Assembly (NCBI RefSeq): GCF_000516985.1
Contig: NW_006917094.1
Span: 2,108,001-2,172,000, forward strand
Direction of reading: 5' to 3'
DNA from: Pestalotiopsis fici W106-1
Lineage: Eukaryota > Ascomycota > Sordariomycetes > Amphisphaeriales > Sporocadaceae
Length of the DNA: 64,000 nucleotides
Positions 24,254 to 36,171 of the stretch are shown here, piece after piece (the first letter of the stretch is position 1; each line of letters opens with the position of its first letter). Both the position numbers and the translations under genes were made by a program. The notes under the pieces were generated by a model. It saw only the letters and a list, made by a program, of their open reading frames with translations. It had not been told where the DNA came from and ran no database searches.

Positions 24254-25200
24254 GATGCTATGCGTTAGTGATCTCTTGCAGGTTACGACTATCTTCCATT
24301 CTAGCTGCTTCTTTCATGAGGCGTGACCTGGATGCTACCTTTTGGAGGGCATGACTTTTCGTCATATGACTTCTTGGGTATTAGTGTTTCTGTCGCAACT
24401 CTGGAGTAGCTCTTTTTTTTTCGTCAAGACAAGAGCACAGCAGTCGAGAAACACGAGGGGAGGTGGATTATTATGATTGAAAGGATATATACGCGTACGG
24501 GACACTGAGCGATTACTCGAATCAGAATCTGGCGCTGACGGCTTTGAGATAGCCTTGGGATGACTCTGTAATTGTGGAAAGGAGAAAGAGCGTGTTGTAA
24601 TGACGAGAAGCGATACCACATTTATATTTTCGAGAACGCCTGCATAGCGTCCTTGCTATACCTGTGTAGCACCGACAGCACATTTACGGCCACTTTCTAC
24701 GATATCGGTGTTGATGGTATAGAGGCGCCACCCCAAATCGCCCCTTAGATAGATATGAACCATGATCAATGACGAAAATGGAGGTGTTGGAATGTGTTTA
24801 CGCAGTTTTAGACACTGCTGCTCCTGCCTGATGCTACGGCTTAGAAAGTGGCAAGGGCGAGATATTATAGGTCTACTATATAATTCACAAGATCAAAGGA
24901 CCAGAACTTTGCTCTTTGATGCCTAGATGAATTGTGTCTTGATCAAAGTGCCTGCTAACAATTGCAAGAAATGTTGCTTCTTCAAGAGATTCGCTCAGAG
25001 ATCCTATAACCGTCATGATTATTGCAACCAAAAATATCAGCCATTTTGGGAAAAGGCAAGCAGCCAGACCCATCAATGTTGGAAGGTTCATGATCTTCTC
25101 CGTGGATACAGAACCACTTTAAACACTATAGACTTATGGTCAGTGAACTTTCATAGATTTCTATATCAATTGAGCTGGCACATGTCTCTGGGAAAACTTA
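24254..25200. other. Convergent intergenic region
   Basis: 947 bp between the 3' ends of the kinase gene and the DOMON/b561 gene, expected to hold both 3' UTRs. No gene seen. Confidence 0.6.
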
Positions 25201-26874
25201 CTATTCTCGGGCCTCTTGCTGTGAACCTAAATCTGGCCTTTTATACGCGCTACTGCTTTGGTAGCTATAGTTTGCGTATGACCGCATATCTGGTTGCTGT
25301 TGCTGTTGTAGTCCAACAGGTGCGCCATGCTGACTGAGACCGTACGGTCCTGGTGGCGGCGCTGCATTCTGCTGGCCGTCGGTAGCAGTCTGCGTCTCTG
25401 GCCTCCAGGGTTCCATGTTGTAACCACCACCTTGGCCGTCTTGCCCAGGCTCGGCTTTGGTCTGGTTCCAGCGCTTCGAGATGCATCGCTTTGTAAAGAG
25501 GATCAGGGCCATGGCTGGGAAGAGGAAGATGACCAGGCCCGCGAGCACCCAATTGTACTGAGGGCTTTGGGCGAAGCGGAAGCCCCTGTGAAACGTGTTG
25601 GTGAGTTGCTTTCAAAAGGCTCCCTGTACTGTTCCCTTCTTGCGGCGACACATTGTACGAGAGTCATAAAAAAAAGAGAAGCACTTACAGAAACGCATTG
25701 ATTACACCCACAGGTATAATAACCCTGCCCATCCATACGTGTACAGGTGCGAGTTTGGTCGGTTGCTGCGTCTTTTTGTAGATTCGATGATGCATGAAGC
25801 CGAGCACAAACTGTCCAATTACAAAGATGAACAGCAGAATACCGAGCACCTGATGACCGCTCTTGAATCCTTTGGACTGAGGATGATTTTGTTAGTATTC
25901 ACAATCGTCTTCCTGTATCGAATAAAAACCATGCTTACCCTGTTATAAAAGTAGCTGGAATGCACACCCAGGCCAAATCCGACAATGACACCAATGAGTG
26001 CCAGGCCCTGGTTGACGGCATGCCAACGCACCCAGTTGCCGAGGCGCAGGACCAGGATGCCAAACGGGTAGAGCCCGATGAAGCACAAGACCATGATGAT
26101 GGCATGGGCCCGAGCGGCGGTATCGCTCTTGCCCAGGACGGACAGACCCTGCGTGGTCGCCACCAGATCGGTGCTGTTGCTGATGGTGATGGTAGGCGCC
26201 GCAGCGTCGGCAGTCGTCGCGTGCACCATGTCCAGGGTAAAGGTGCCGTAGTTGAGGTGCATCTTGAGGGGGGCATCCAGGGCGTCGGAGCGGATATCCC
26301 CGTCGGGACCCGTGGCGTAGACAAAGCTCTGGGCCTTGCTCTCGACGTCGACGTCGCCGCCCCGGCCATTTATGTTCCACGACCGACAGTTGGCGCAGCG
26401 GCCCAGAAAGACGTAGCGGGCATTGTCGACCAGGCCCGTGCCGTCCAGGGCCTCGACGCGAATGTCGGTCGTGTGGACGGGCTCCGAGTGGCCCGACGCG
26501 ATCCGCGGCGAGAGCGTCACGTTGTCGCCCGACGACGACGAGTAGGCCACCAGCATGAGCGCGCCGGCCATCTTGGACGTGCCCAGACCAATGGCGCCCC
26601 AAGTGACGGATTTGGGAAACATGAGCGAAAAGTACAGATCCGTCGACGAGTCTTTGGGCACGCTGAGGGCAAAGGCCAGATCATTGCTTGGGCTGATGAA
26701 TAGCGACGGGATATCGCTGTTTGTGGTGGTGTTTGTTTCTGTCTGTGCTTGTATAGTGGCGGCGAGATATGATACTGAAGAAGTCATGTCAGTGTCGAGA
26801 GACTGGCAATTGAGAAGTGTCATGTTCAGCTTACACAAAATTCCCGCCAGGGGAACAAGACTGAAAGTACGCAT
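25201..26874 (-). CDS. DOMON (CDH-type cytochrome) - cytochrome b561 membrane protein
   Basis: Four exons: 26874..26835, 26774..25939, 25876..25689 and 25585..25201, 482 residues; all three acceptors are CAG. Splicing the 60-nt first intron yields a clean signal peptide (MRTFSLVPLAGILLSYLAAT). Residues about 30-215 form a DOMON domain like the haem domain of cellobiose dehydrogenase (LFISPSNDLAFALSVPK, WGAIGLGTSKMAGALMLVAY). Residues about 235-385 form the cytochrome b561 membrane core with five to six helices and the four conserved histidines expected for two haems (His237, His265, His300, His338). Such proteins pass electrons across the plasma or vacuolar membrane, in fungi often linked to ferric reduction or extracellular redox chemistry. 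The cytosolic tail is Gln/Pro-rich (GLQQQQQPDMRSYANYSYQS). Confidence 0.88.
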
Positions 26875-27696
26875 GGTGATATGAAAGGAGATTGTTCGCC
26901 GACTGCTCAAAGATGCGCTTCACTATGTCCCACGATGCTGATATTATTATTTTATAGAGAAGGAGATTGCACTGCAATCAATCAAGAAAGGAGAGAATCG
27001 AAAAAAAAAGTTCGCATGCACGGATACCAACGCAAGCATACAGAAACCACAAGTGGCAAAGGAACAGGAAATTCTACTTTTCAGACACGACGATTCTATA
27101 CCGCAGCTTTTGAAGAGCAAGAAAAGTGAGATTCAGCGGCAGGCCGGCAGAGACAAGCGCCGTCGACGAGTGTCACGACACGAAATGCAGCGGCAATCAA
27201 ATGTTGGCATTGGCTTGTCATTGGCCAGTATAATCGTGTCTTGGTATGCGTGCCGTCTGATTGGTGGTTGTGGTGAGATCCGATACTAGATTAGACGCCG
27301 ATGCCCCTGCAAGCGGCCTGCGGGTGCCGGCAAGAGGTGCAGGACTGAAGGGACCCGCTAGAGATGTAATTATAGAATGTCTCATGCAGTTTGAAAACGT
27401 TTTCATATTGATCTGTATTTACTGTCCTACGACTGGCTGCTGGATGCCATTTCAGACTAGTCGCGCTTGGGCTATAACGTAACTAGTTTGTCCAGACGTT
27501 GCGCGGCTCTCGGTAGATGGCAGCATCCTGTATTTTCACATTTGGACGTATTAGGTAGTGGTGACTTGTTTAATGGCGAAAATGTGTATAATGCTATCAA
27601 CTAAATAATCAACATCGCTCGGCGTGATGGACTATATATGTTTCAACAAAATCAAAAAGGCATAAAACATGCTTGCTGTGAGCCGGAATTCTTCTC
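26875..27696. other. Intergenic, no supported gene
   Basis: 822 bp holding the promoter of the DOMON/b561 gene and the 3' flank of the PLC-like gene. Purine-rich around 26985-27130. No gene seen. Confidence 0.55.
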
Positions 27697-28692
27697 TTAT
27701 ATACCGTTGAGCTCATTTTGAGCGGCAATTCCATCTCCTATACTAGTATAGTCGAGCTATTCTTGTGTCAGCTCAAAGATCTCATAAACGAGGTCACGGG
27801 ATTTTGCTCAAGGCGACTTACTAGAACAACATTTGGATCTCTTTGGTACTTGCTGATGCAAATATCCGATTGTGCCAGGATCGAAGATAGCGAATTCGTT
27901 GTTCCCGCCTCGGCCAGGTTAGGGATCAGTACATCTGGCAAAAGCTCCAGGTTGAGATTGTGGTTGACAATGAACATGCGCCCATCAGCTGATGCGCCAG
28001 ACGGCCTGTCCACATCACACTGAGGAAAGCTGGCATCTGTGGGATCAAATGGTGTTTCAAAATAGTACTTGAACTCGTCCAAAATATATCCGACCTTTGA
28101 CGTATCCGCATGATAATCTATCATTCACTGTAAGATGTAATTTTACATAAATCATGACAAAGTAATACTTACCCATGAAGACCACAAGCCTCGATCCGGC
28201 AGCGATGAGTGTGCCCAAAGTTGGCCAGTCGGCCAGAGCCAGATCGGCACCGGGTGTGTACGCATAAGAGGCGAGTCCGGCAGCTGAGAAGACATCGCCA
28301 AACTTGGTAATATCGATCGCGTCCCCGTTGGTGACCAAGAGTGTCACCACCTCGTTCGCGTTGCCGTCGAGCCACGTCTTGATGTCGGCCAGGTAGTCCT
28401 GCAAGATCCCGACGTCGAGCAGCGCGCACGAGGTATGGCACAACTGGATGGCGCCGTCCTTGTCGTGAGTCTGTGCTGTGAGGTAGCGTACGCCTTGATT
28501 CAACTGCGCTGTCACGTCCTGGAGCTGGTTCTGCGTTGGTAGGATACCCACAAAGGGCGAGTCGTGGGCCCCAATGAAGCTGACATTGCTGTACTTGCGG
28601 TCGCATAGTGCGGCGTTGCCATTACAGTCAAGACCCCAGACCCCGGTGGCGGCCGCTAAAACCAGGATGTTGGCTGCGATCGTGACCTTCAT
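27697..28692 (-). CDS. Secreted PLC-like phosphodiesterase (PI-PLC X-type TIM barrel)
   Basis: Exons 28692..28173, 28117..27822 and 27756..27697 give 291 residues. Both introns have GTAAGT donors and TAG acceptors; the last exon is 60 nt and ends QNELNGI. Residues 1-20 (MKVTIAANILVLAAATGVWG) are a signal peptide. The PI-PLC-X like barrel carries FIGAHDSPF with the first catalytic histidine His43 and IQLCHTSC with the second, His86; several cysteines (30, 85, 89) suggest disulfides. Fungal members of this family are secreted and their substrates are mostly unknown (phosphoinositide or GPI-type phosphodiesters). The alternative ATG at 28722 would add ten residues before the signal peptide and is less likely. 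Confidence 0.83.
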
Positions 28693-31565
28693 GGCTCTGT
28701 CTGGGCTCTCTGATGTCTGCAATGTATTTGCTCAACAATATCAAAGCTGACGGGAAGTCGCTCGAAACCTGCGCTCTTATATCCTGCACTCTCCAACCTT
28801 GACTCTACACAGCGGTTGCCTTGCGAAAAGACAGTCTTTTCGATAAAACCCTCCTGTTGACGGAGAAGGTTATGCTTTGGGGGAAATCAGGCTTAGAATG
28901 ACAGATGTCTGCATACTCAGGTAATCGCTGGACATATGAGAGCATCGTTGGGGCCGGGCCTTGGGACTATATAATTTATAAAAGACGACCCGCTCCGATG
29001 GCCACTTATACAGCCATTCAAAAACTCCTTTTCAGGGCATTCAGCCTGGTGTGGGCGTGTGTGTGTCAGGTTCCATTGAGCAGAACGTTGCAATGAAATC
29101 TGCTGGTCGCTGAACCTGCATGCGCAAGTCTGCCAGTCAGGTCGACTGACCGTGGAAGTGTGATACCTTGTTGTCCTAGGAGGGGAGGACATCTGCTTAG
29201 CCACGCCGGGCAGGGCCTAAGGGTCCTCTTGGTTTGCTGGAGAAACCTCTTTGGGGCGGTAGGAACAGGGTTGAGACATCCAACTCAGGCGGGCATAGCG
29301 CCAGGCCAGGGCCTCCTAGAGCGCATGAATTCGGAGGCAAAAAGGGACAGACAAAGCAGAGCCACTGGCGACGGCGCGTGGGCGGTTCGTCCCTTTTCCA
29401 GCGCTGCCCGTACTAATCGGTAACCGGAAGGCGAAGATTAGGAGATGCCCAGGGACGACGCCGTGCGACGCTTTTATCACTGGTGATTGGATAGGAAGTT
29501 CATCAAAGCTAGGCGCAGGAGGGCCAACCTTTAGGTAAGAGCGAAAAGGAAAATGATCCTCCACCCCACGAGTCCGTCCGCTGCTACGTTTAGAGGTGTC
29601 ATGCCCCGCATTTCCCCCCGTGCCTACAAGATGGTACCTCCAGCTTATTAGTCTTGTAATGACCAGTGCATAACAGCCATTGTAGGTCTCTTCGACGTCA
29701 TCTGCAAATAAAATACATATTATTACTGGTTTCAAGAAATGAAATATTAGGCTGATAGGAATAAATATCCTCATCATATTCCTCGGCCGTTTGTTGAAAC
29801 AGTTGCCGCGTGGTTGACATTAATGAGTGGCCATAATGTTTCGGTCAATGTTGGATGCACCTGTAGCATTCGCGAGCATTTAACAGCAGGTACAAATTAG
29901 CAGCATCCCTGCTCATATGCGCTCTGGGGTATAGCCCATGGGCTTATCTTCAGAGTAACGACAGGTCGGGATGATATTTTTCATGTGTCGGCCTGATTGA
30001 TCTGGAGAGTAAACACGTGAAGAGTTCCCTCCAGTCACATCCCACACATGGCCAGCAGCAGTGTTGGGAGGGGATCACAACTAAAATAGCTGACCAAGGT
30101 CACGTTGTCGCCTCGCGATTGACTCGAGCACACAGGGTACAGGCTTAAATCACATCTCTCGTCGTTACCTAACGCTCAACCACCAAAAAGCTGCCGACTC
30201 GTTAAAGCTTGCTGCTCAAATAATTGCTTCAACTATTTGTTCTCATCAGCAAACCATCCGTATTCTCATTCTCCTTGACCGCTCAATGCGCCACATGCCA
30301 AGCTTAGGGAGTTTGAAGATTACCTACTTTCACATTCTCCCTTCTGGCGCATAACAGTCAGGCGAGCTACAGGATGCTCGCTAGTTTATTGCTGTGATAT
30401 GTATCAAGGCCCGCGACTCAAAATCATGTGACATTTATGAGAGGAATTACAAGGCATGTACCAAATGGTCAAAACTTTGGCAACATAGTGTATATAGACA
30501 GATCTCCGATGTCACGACAGACCCTGAACAGCTATTTGAGATGGCGGGATCCGCAGTTTGGTTCCACCTGCTCAACTATACTGCGGATATCTAGCCGTTT
30601 TGTACACTTCTATTTACCTCTTTCATATTTAGGTAAGCAATCGCTCAACTTGCTGGGCCGGTCAAATGAAGATCGACAGAATAAACACATTCTATTTCAA
30701 TCAGCCGTATAATGGTATACAATATTTGATACATCCAATGATATTTCTCGATCCTTGAACGACGACACAAACACCAACATGTTCTTTGATGGGTCAAGCT
30801 CTAGAAATTGTCTTGAAAAGAAATCATCTCTTCTAACCATTGAAAGTTCCAAAAGGACTCGTGCAGATCGTATCTGGCATTCATGGTATATACCTCGGCC
30901 TTGTTCTGATCGTAATGGACATACTGCTTCAGCGTGTCTTTGCAGAGCTTGTATAAAGGTTAGCCAGCGTCCTGCGACTGCACTGCATTATTCGTACGAC
31001 TGGCAATAACGAAAACCCATGTCGTTCTAGTGCCGACAACGGGGTACCCCGCCTACCACTCCATCATCCATGCCAGCCTAGAGGCAAGCAAGTTGCTGCG
31101 TAGATGTAATAGATAAGATCTGATAAGATAAGTCTGACCATGAAATACAATCATGTTATTCAAATACAGATCAGGATGATGAGAAGCGTTTTCAATCCCG
31201 TCGAATTTCGGGGTTTATCATCTATATCGAGTAGTTACAACCAAGGAATGCGTGGCGAGGATCGATTAATCAACTCTAATAACATCAAGAGTCAAGACTG
31301 TCGGCCCTTGCCACCTCCGCATCACAGCCTGCTGATGGTGCGATTGTGGAGGGGACGACAGCAGGTGATAACTGCAGGATTCACGCTGCGTCAGTGGTGG
31401 AGACGCAAATAACTCCGATCATCTCGGTGCGGAGCATTCATAACCGGCATACCACCTCGGGTACCTCCAGATATCAGCCTGGTCACTTTTGTTTCTTTTC
31501 TACATTGGACCAGCAACCGAAAACTTACCAATAAACTTCATCCATAAGTAGAGGCTGCTTTCAAT
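28693..31565. other. Long intergenic stretch, no supported gene
   Basis: 2.9 kb between divergent PLC-like and amidase genes. A TATATAATTTATAAAAG element at about 28967-28983 resembles a TATA box but only a 32-codon frame follows. A 153-codon minus-strand frame at 29316-29777 lacks coding character. I see no RNA gene or transposon. Confidence 0.5.
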
Positions 31566-33301
31566 ATGTCTGCGCACCCAATACAACCATGGCAAGATCT
31601 AGCGGCGGCTAAGAAAGCGGAACGAGACTCGCGGATCCCTTCAGAATGGAAGCTCAAGTCTGATCAACTCCCACCCGAGGGGACTCGCGATCTGAGATCC
31701 GTCGCCGACACCTGTGGACTCCTCACGGACAAGGAGCTCGAAATCACAGGCAAAGGATACGATGCCACGTCCCTGAGCGCCGCCATCGCCAAAGGCAAAT
31801 ACTCGGCAGTAGAAGTCACAACAGCATTCTGCAAAAGAGCAGCTGTGGGCCACCAGCTTTGCAACTTTCTCACGGAGATCATGTTTGCAGACGCACTCGA
31901 GCAAGCCAAGAAGCTCGACGAGACGTTTCAATCTACTGGCAAAGTCGTAGGGCCCCTTCACGGCATTCCTATGACTTTCAAAGAGTGCTTTCACTTTAAA
32001 GGGTACGACTCGACTAATGGCTACTTGTCGCGAGTTGGTCAGCCAGCTACGACGACGTCGCCGTTAGCTCAGGTGTTGCAAGCGGCGGGTGCGATTGTGA
32101 TTTCAAAGACAAACGTACCACAGACCATGCTCGTCGCCGAAGCCGAGAATAATGTCTTTGGACGGACCAAGAATCCCGTCGATAGCAACTTGACGTCCGG
32201 AGGCAGCAGTGGCGGCGAGGGTGCCACGCAGGCATTTCGCGGCAGCGCCGTGGGCATTGGCACCGATGTGGGCGGTTCAATCAGGATTCCCGCCGCTGCC
32301 AACGGCGTGTACGGCTACAAACCGAGTTTTGGTGTGATCCCAATGATTGGCTACTCCTACTCTGGGTGGGCAGGGAGCAATACGGGCATCCCAGCCGTGA
32401 CGGGCCCTCTGGGCCATTCGGTGCGCGACCTGTCGCTCATTGCGCAAGTAGCAAGACGGGCGGAACCCTGGCGCTTTGATCCGGCCGTTATTCCCAACAT
32501 TATGGAAATTCCAACGTCCTCTCGGAAGCCCATTGTCGGCGTGATCCATCGATCTGGCTTGACGCCTCACCCGCCCATTCGTCGTGGTATCGAGGAGGCC
32601 GTGGCCAAGCTCAAAGACGCTGGCTTTGAAGTGCGCAATTTCACGCCGCCGGATTTTCTCGAGATCCGAAAGATCACTGAACAGCTATTCACTCTGGACG
32701 CCCTATCGTACCAGAAGAAAGAGCTGGCCAAGACTGGCGAGCCCCCAGTGAGCTCGGTGCTCAACATTGGATTTTGGGACATACCGCGAAAGAGCCAAGA
32801 ACAGGCGTGGCAGTGGAACACGAAGAAGGGCGAAGTTCAGAAACAGATGCTCGACGAGTGGCAGAGGGTGGGATGCGATATTGTCCTGGCGCCAGCCGGT
32901 CCACATACTGCTGTAAGGCCTGGCGATTGGACTAGTGATATCTACACGGTGGCTTGGAACGCAGTCGATGTAAGTATTTACACTCTCATATCCACAAAGA
33001 AGTCTGCTAATGCATTAAAAATAGTATCCGGCGGTCATCGTACCATTTTCTCATGCCGACCCAGAGAAAGACCCGGTTGACAAAGACTTCAAGCCCATAC
33101 ATGAAGCGGACGCCAAGAATCAGGCATTGTGTACGTATGCCCGCTATTAAAGAGAGCGTCAATGCTAAATTGTTTCTAGATGATCCCGAGCTTTTCAAGG
33201 GCGCTCCGGTGGCTCTACAGATCGTTGGTCCTCGCCTTGGAGATGCCCAGCTGTTGAAGGATGCAGAGCTTGTTGACAGTGTGCTCAATGGGAAGTCATA
33301 G
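31566..33301 (+). CDS. Amidase (amidase-signature family, acetamidase-like)
   Basis: Exons 31566..32969, 33025..33130 and 33180..33301 encode 543 residues; both acceptors are TAG. The Ser-cisSer-Lys triad is visible: Lys139 in MTFKECFHFKG, cis-Ser214 in the signature SGGSSGGEGA, and nucleophile Ser238 in GTDVGGSIRIPA. The 75- and 24-residue spacings between them are those of the amidase-signature family. These cytosolic enzymes hydrolyse acid amides to carboxylate and ammonia; fungal relatives include acetamidase and enzymes that open or detoxify aromatic amides. The C-terminal exons restore the YPAVIVPFSHADPEKD and GAPVALQIVGPRLGD blocks. It converges on the P450 gene only 117 bp away, which suggests a functional group with the P450 and the hydrolase. 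Confidence 0.95.
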
Positions 33302-33418
33302 TTTTGATTCCTCGGACACATCTTGTGAAATATTTGTAGCATCGATACCATCATTCAATTTCTTCTGCCAACATTTTGTCCGATTACTGCCGATGGCACA
33401 ACCGTCCGTTCCAGAATC

Positions 33419-35561
33419 CTACCGCTTCGTTACAAAAACGGGCCAATCATGCGGTACAGCAGTAAAGTATGCACTATATGACCAGTCCTGGCTAGGGTTT
33501 ACTTGCCGAATGTCATAGTCGCGCACAATAGTGGCAGCAATCTTGGACAGCTGAATCTTGGCAATATGCTGTCCTGGACATGAGGCATACCCAACTCCCC
33601 ACTTGTGCGAAAAAGAAACCAAATCATTAGCAAAAAAGTTCCATCTAACGTGTCGGATCGCAAGGCACCAGAATCACTCACCGGTATAAAATACCTTTCT
33701 TTAGCCGCTGCGTCGGGCTCGAACCACCGCTCCGGACGAAACGCCTGCGCATCTGGACCCCAGAGACTCTTGGACAAGTGTGTAACAGCAGGACTCACGG
33801 TGAGCGTGACACCTTCGGGGAAGTGTTGGTCGCCAATCTGGATACCGCCCTTTGGCGCGACACGCGGCAAACCCACTGGATGTGAAAAAATGATGGTCAG
33901 ACAAGGACAAGGCACACCGGAGTAGTTCTCTTGGGTTACAAATGACATACTGGATACGGGTGCGAACATGCGCAGCGCCTCCTTGAGCGCGGCTTGCAAG
34001 TAGGGAAGCTGGACGGCGTCGGCGTTGGATATGACATGGCCTCCGCAACGTCCTTGTTTGCGCGCGTCGGCGATTTCGGCTGCAATCTTTTGCCACCCGT
34101 CGGAATGACGGAGAAGGTGATAACTTTTCGACTGGTTAGTGAGAATTTTTCTAATTATCATTTCTTTCTGGTTGATCTCGTCGGAATACACCAAACATGG
34201 CCAACTCACACAAAACTCTGTAGACCTGCAGATACCGTGTCTGATCCTGCTCCTACGTTTGCCGTGGCAAATGCCTGAAGACACCTTAGGTTGAAATGTT
34301 TTGACTTATCTTCCTTCGATTTCTCTAGACCCTTGAACCTGCGATGGGTTAATTATTCATCCACTCGTTTTCTACTCGAATCGAAGTCCTTTGTGGAGGG
34401 TAGTCTGCGGCTAACAACACACATGTCGGTAGGAATATGGGTAGAGTACTGACCAGTGTGCTGCAAGATCATGCCTGGCTTCGGGGTCCTTCTGCCGCTC
34501 GCTCAGAGCCGTCATGGTAGTATCAAACAAGTGGCCCATGGGGAGGATAGCTAGCCACGTGGTAAAGGGGTTGGCGAACAAGGAATGTAGCCACTGGAAA
34601 TATCCGGCAAAAGCAATATAAACCTCCATTGCCGAGTTCATGGCAATGGAGCCGCGGACATCCTCGCCCTTGTCCATAAATCCTAGGCAGGGGAGATGGT
34701 CAGATTGCTTTTCTCCCAGTATACGTTGACGTGACTTACCAAAAGGCTTGGAAAACACAACCTCGCCAGTGATATCAAATGCGACATAGGTGAAAAACTT
34801 GTCCAGATCCATTGGCTTCTTCTCGTCTGCAAACTTGTTCATCCAGTCAAATAGCTTGGCAATGTCGACGTCCAGAGCAGGCTCTGACTTGATAATGTTA
34901 TGCTGCAGATAGCCCGTGGATAGGTATTTGGAACATTCATTTTTCTCTTTTGGATCGACCATGGAGAATGGCGTAGTAAACCGGTAGTCTGGGAAGCAAA
35001 CAATCCGGTACCAATCGCCCTATAATCAATCATCGTAAGAAGAAGACAACAAAGGTTGGAGTGTATTTTTCAAGGCATGGATACTGCAAATCACCAAAGG
35101 GTCTTGACTCACCTTTGGAAGCGTGGCCAGGAGGAGCTTCTTCACCCCGTCTGGATGAGTAATGCTAATCTCATTTGGAGCCATTCGAACAAATGGTCCT
35201 GCCAACTGAAGGTTAGTAACAGCATGCAACCGCTATTGAATGGAGAACCAATTTGAAAAGTCAGCATACCGTATTTCTCATGCTGTTCGAGTAGTTTCAG
35301 ATTCTGTTTCCCACCATAGATCTGCTTCAGGTGCCATAGTCGGGAGAATGATGCTAGAAAGGGTCCTGGGATATGGCTGACTGGCGAGAAGTAGCGCCGG
35401 CGCACAAAGAGCATAAACAAGCTCGTGATGAATAAGATGGCTACATGTAGCACGATGGAGACTTTGTCGTCTTTTATGCCGACAAGGTAATCACGCAGTG
35501 CCGGTATATACGTTTCAGCTTGCGACCGCAGAACGTCTATGGATGATGTATTGAGTGCCAT
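33419..35561 (-). CDS. Cytochrome P450 monooxygenase, pisatin-demethylase-like
   Basis: Eight exons give 521 residues: 35561..35270, 35198..35113, 35019..34740, 34682..34454, 34338..34210, 34123..33951, 33875..33682, 33601..33419. A single N-terminal membrane anchor lies at about 34-53, followed by the hinge HIPGPF, so the enzyme sits on the ER. The I-helix oxygen-binding motif GAGSDT is at 325-330, ExxR at Glu387-Arg390, FRPERW near 445, and the haem loop WGVGYASCPG has the ligand Cys469 (Trp replaces the usual Phe). The overall sequence resembles pisatin-demethylase-type fungal P450s that oxidise plant or xenobiotic aromatics; the substrate is unknown. Introns 5 and 7 need AAG acceptors (GAAAAG and CACAAG); each is the only site that keeps the frame. 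Confidence 0.93.
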
Positions 35562-36171
35562 GTTGGACTCACGCAGTCGAGCTGAATTCAGCCTTAGGTA
35601 TGTGATGAGTGACAGGTGAGAGATGCGTCACAATAGGTCTCAGGAGGGAGTGATTGAAAAGCAAGAAGCAAGAGTGATTTATCGCAGTCTGTCAGAGATA
35701 CTGCAGATTGGGCGGAGACATTGTTTTCATCAGATGGAATGAGGCTCCGGCCAATATTTATGTATGTGTGCGTGCTCATGCATATATATTTTGAGAATAG
35801 CGGGTGTCTTTCCTGAATGAGCAGTGGGCGCAAACCTACATACTATGGCATAATATAACGAGTCCCTGGTAGCTATGCAGCATGATATGAGGGCCTAGCC
35901 ATCCACAGTTCATCAGTCCAATCAAGCCGCTGGATTTGCCTGCGCCCGGCATAGAAGCCCACCGGGTGGGTGGATAGCGATTTGCATCAAAGAGGGGAAA
36001 CTTCAAAAGATGCATGGGCTCAATGTCTTCTGTGCAGTAATGGCACTTTTTCTATTCGTCCAAGGATGTGATAGTTTTGAAGAAGGGGTACGTTGGAAAC
36101 TACATCGCTAGATATGACCTGCAACTGAAATTAGTCTCGCTTTGTCTTCCAACCAGCCCAATGGTTGTCTT
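35562..36171. other. Intergenic between P450 and hydrolase genes
   Basis: 610 bp containing the P450 promoter and the 3' flank of the hydrolase. No gene seen. Confidence 0.6.

Noticed and set aside
25943..26703. Long frames on both strands inside the DOMON/b561 gene
   Set aside because: They are shadows of a GC-rich exon; only one frame carries the DOMON and b561 motifs and the four conserved histidines.
29316..29777. 153-codon minus-strand frame
   Set aside because: No family features and no coding bias; surrounded by non-coding sequence.
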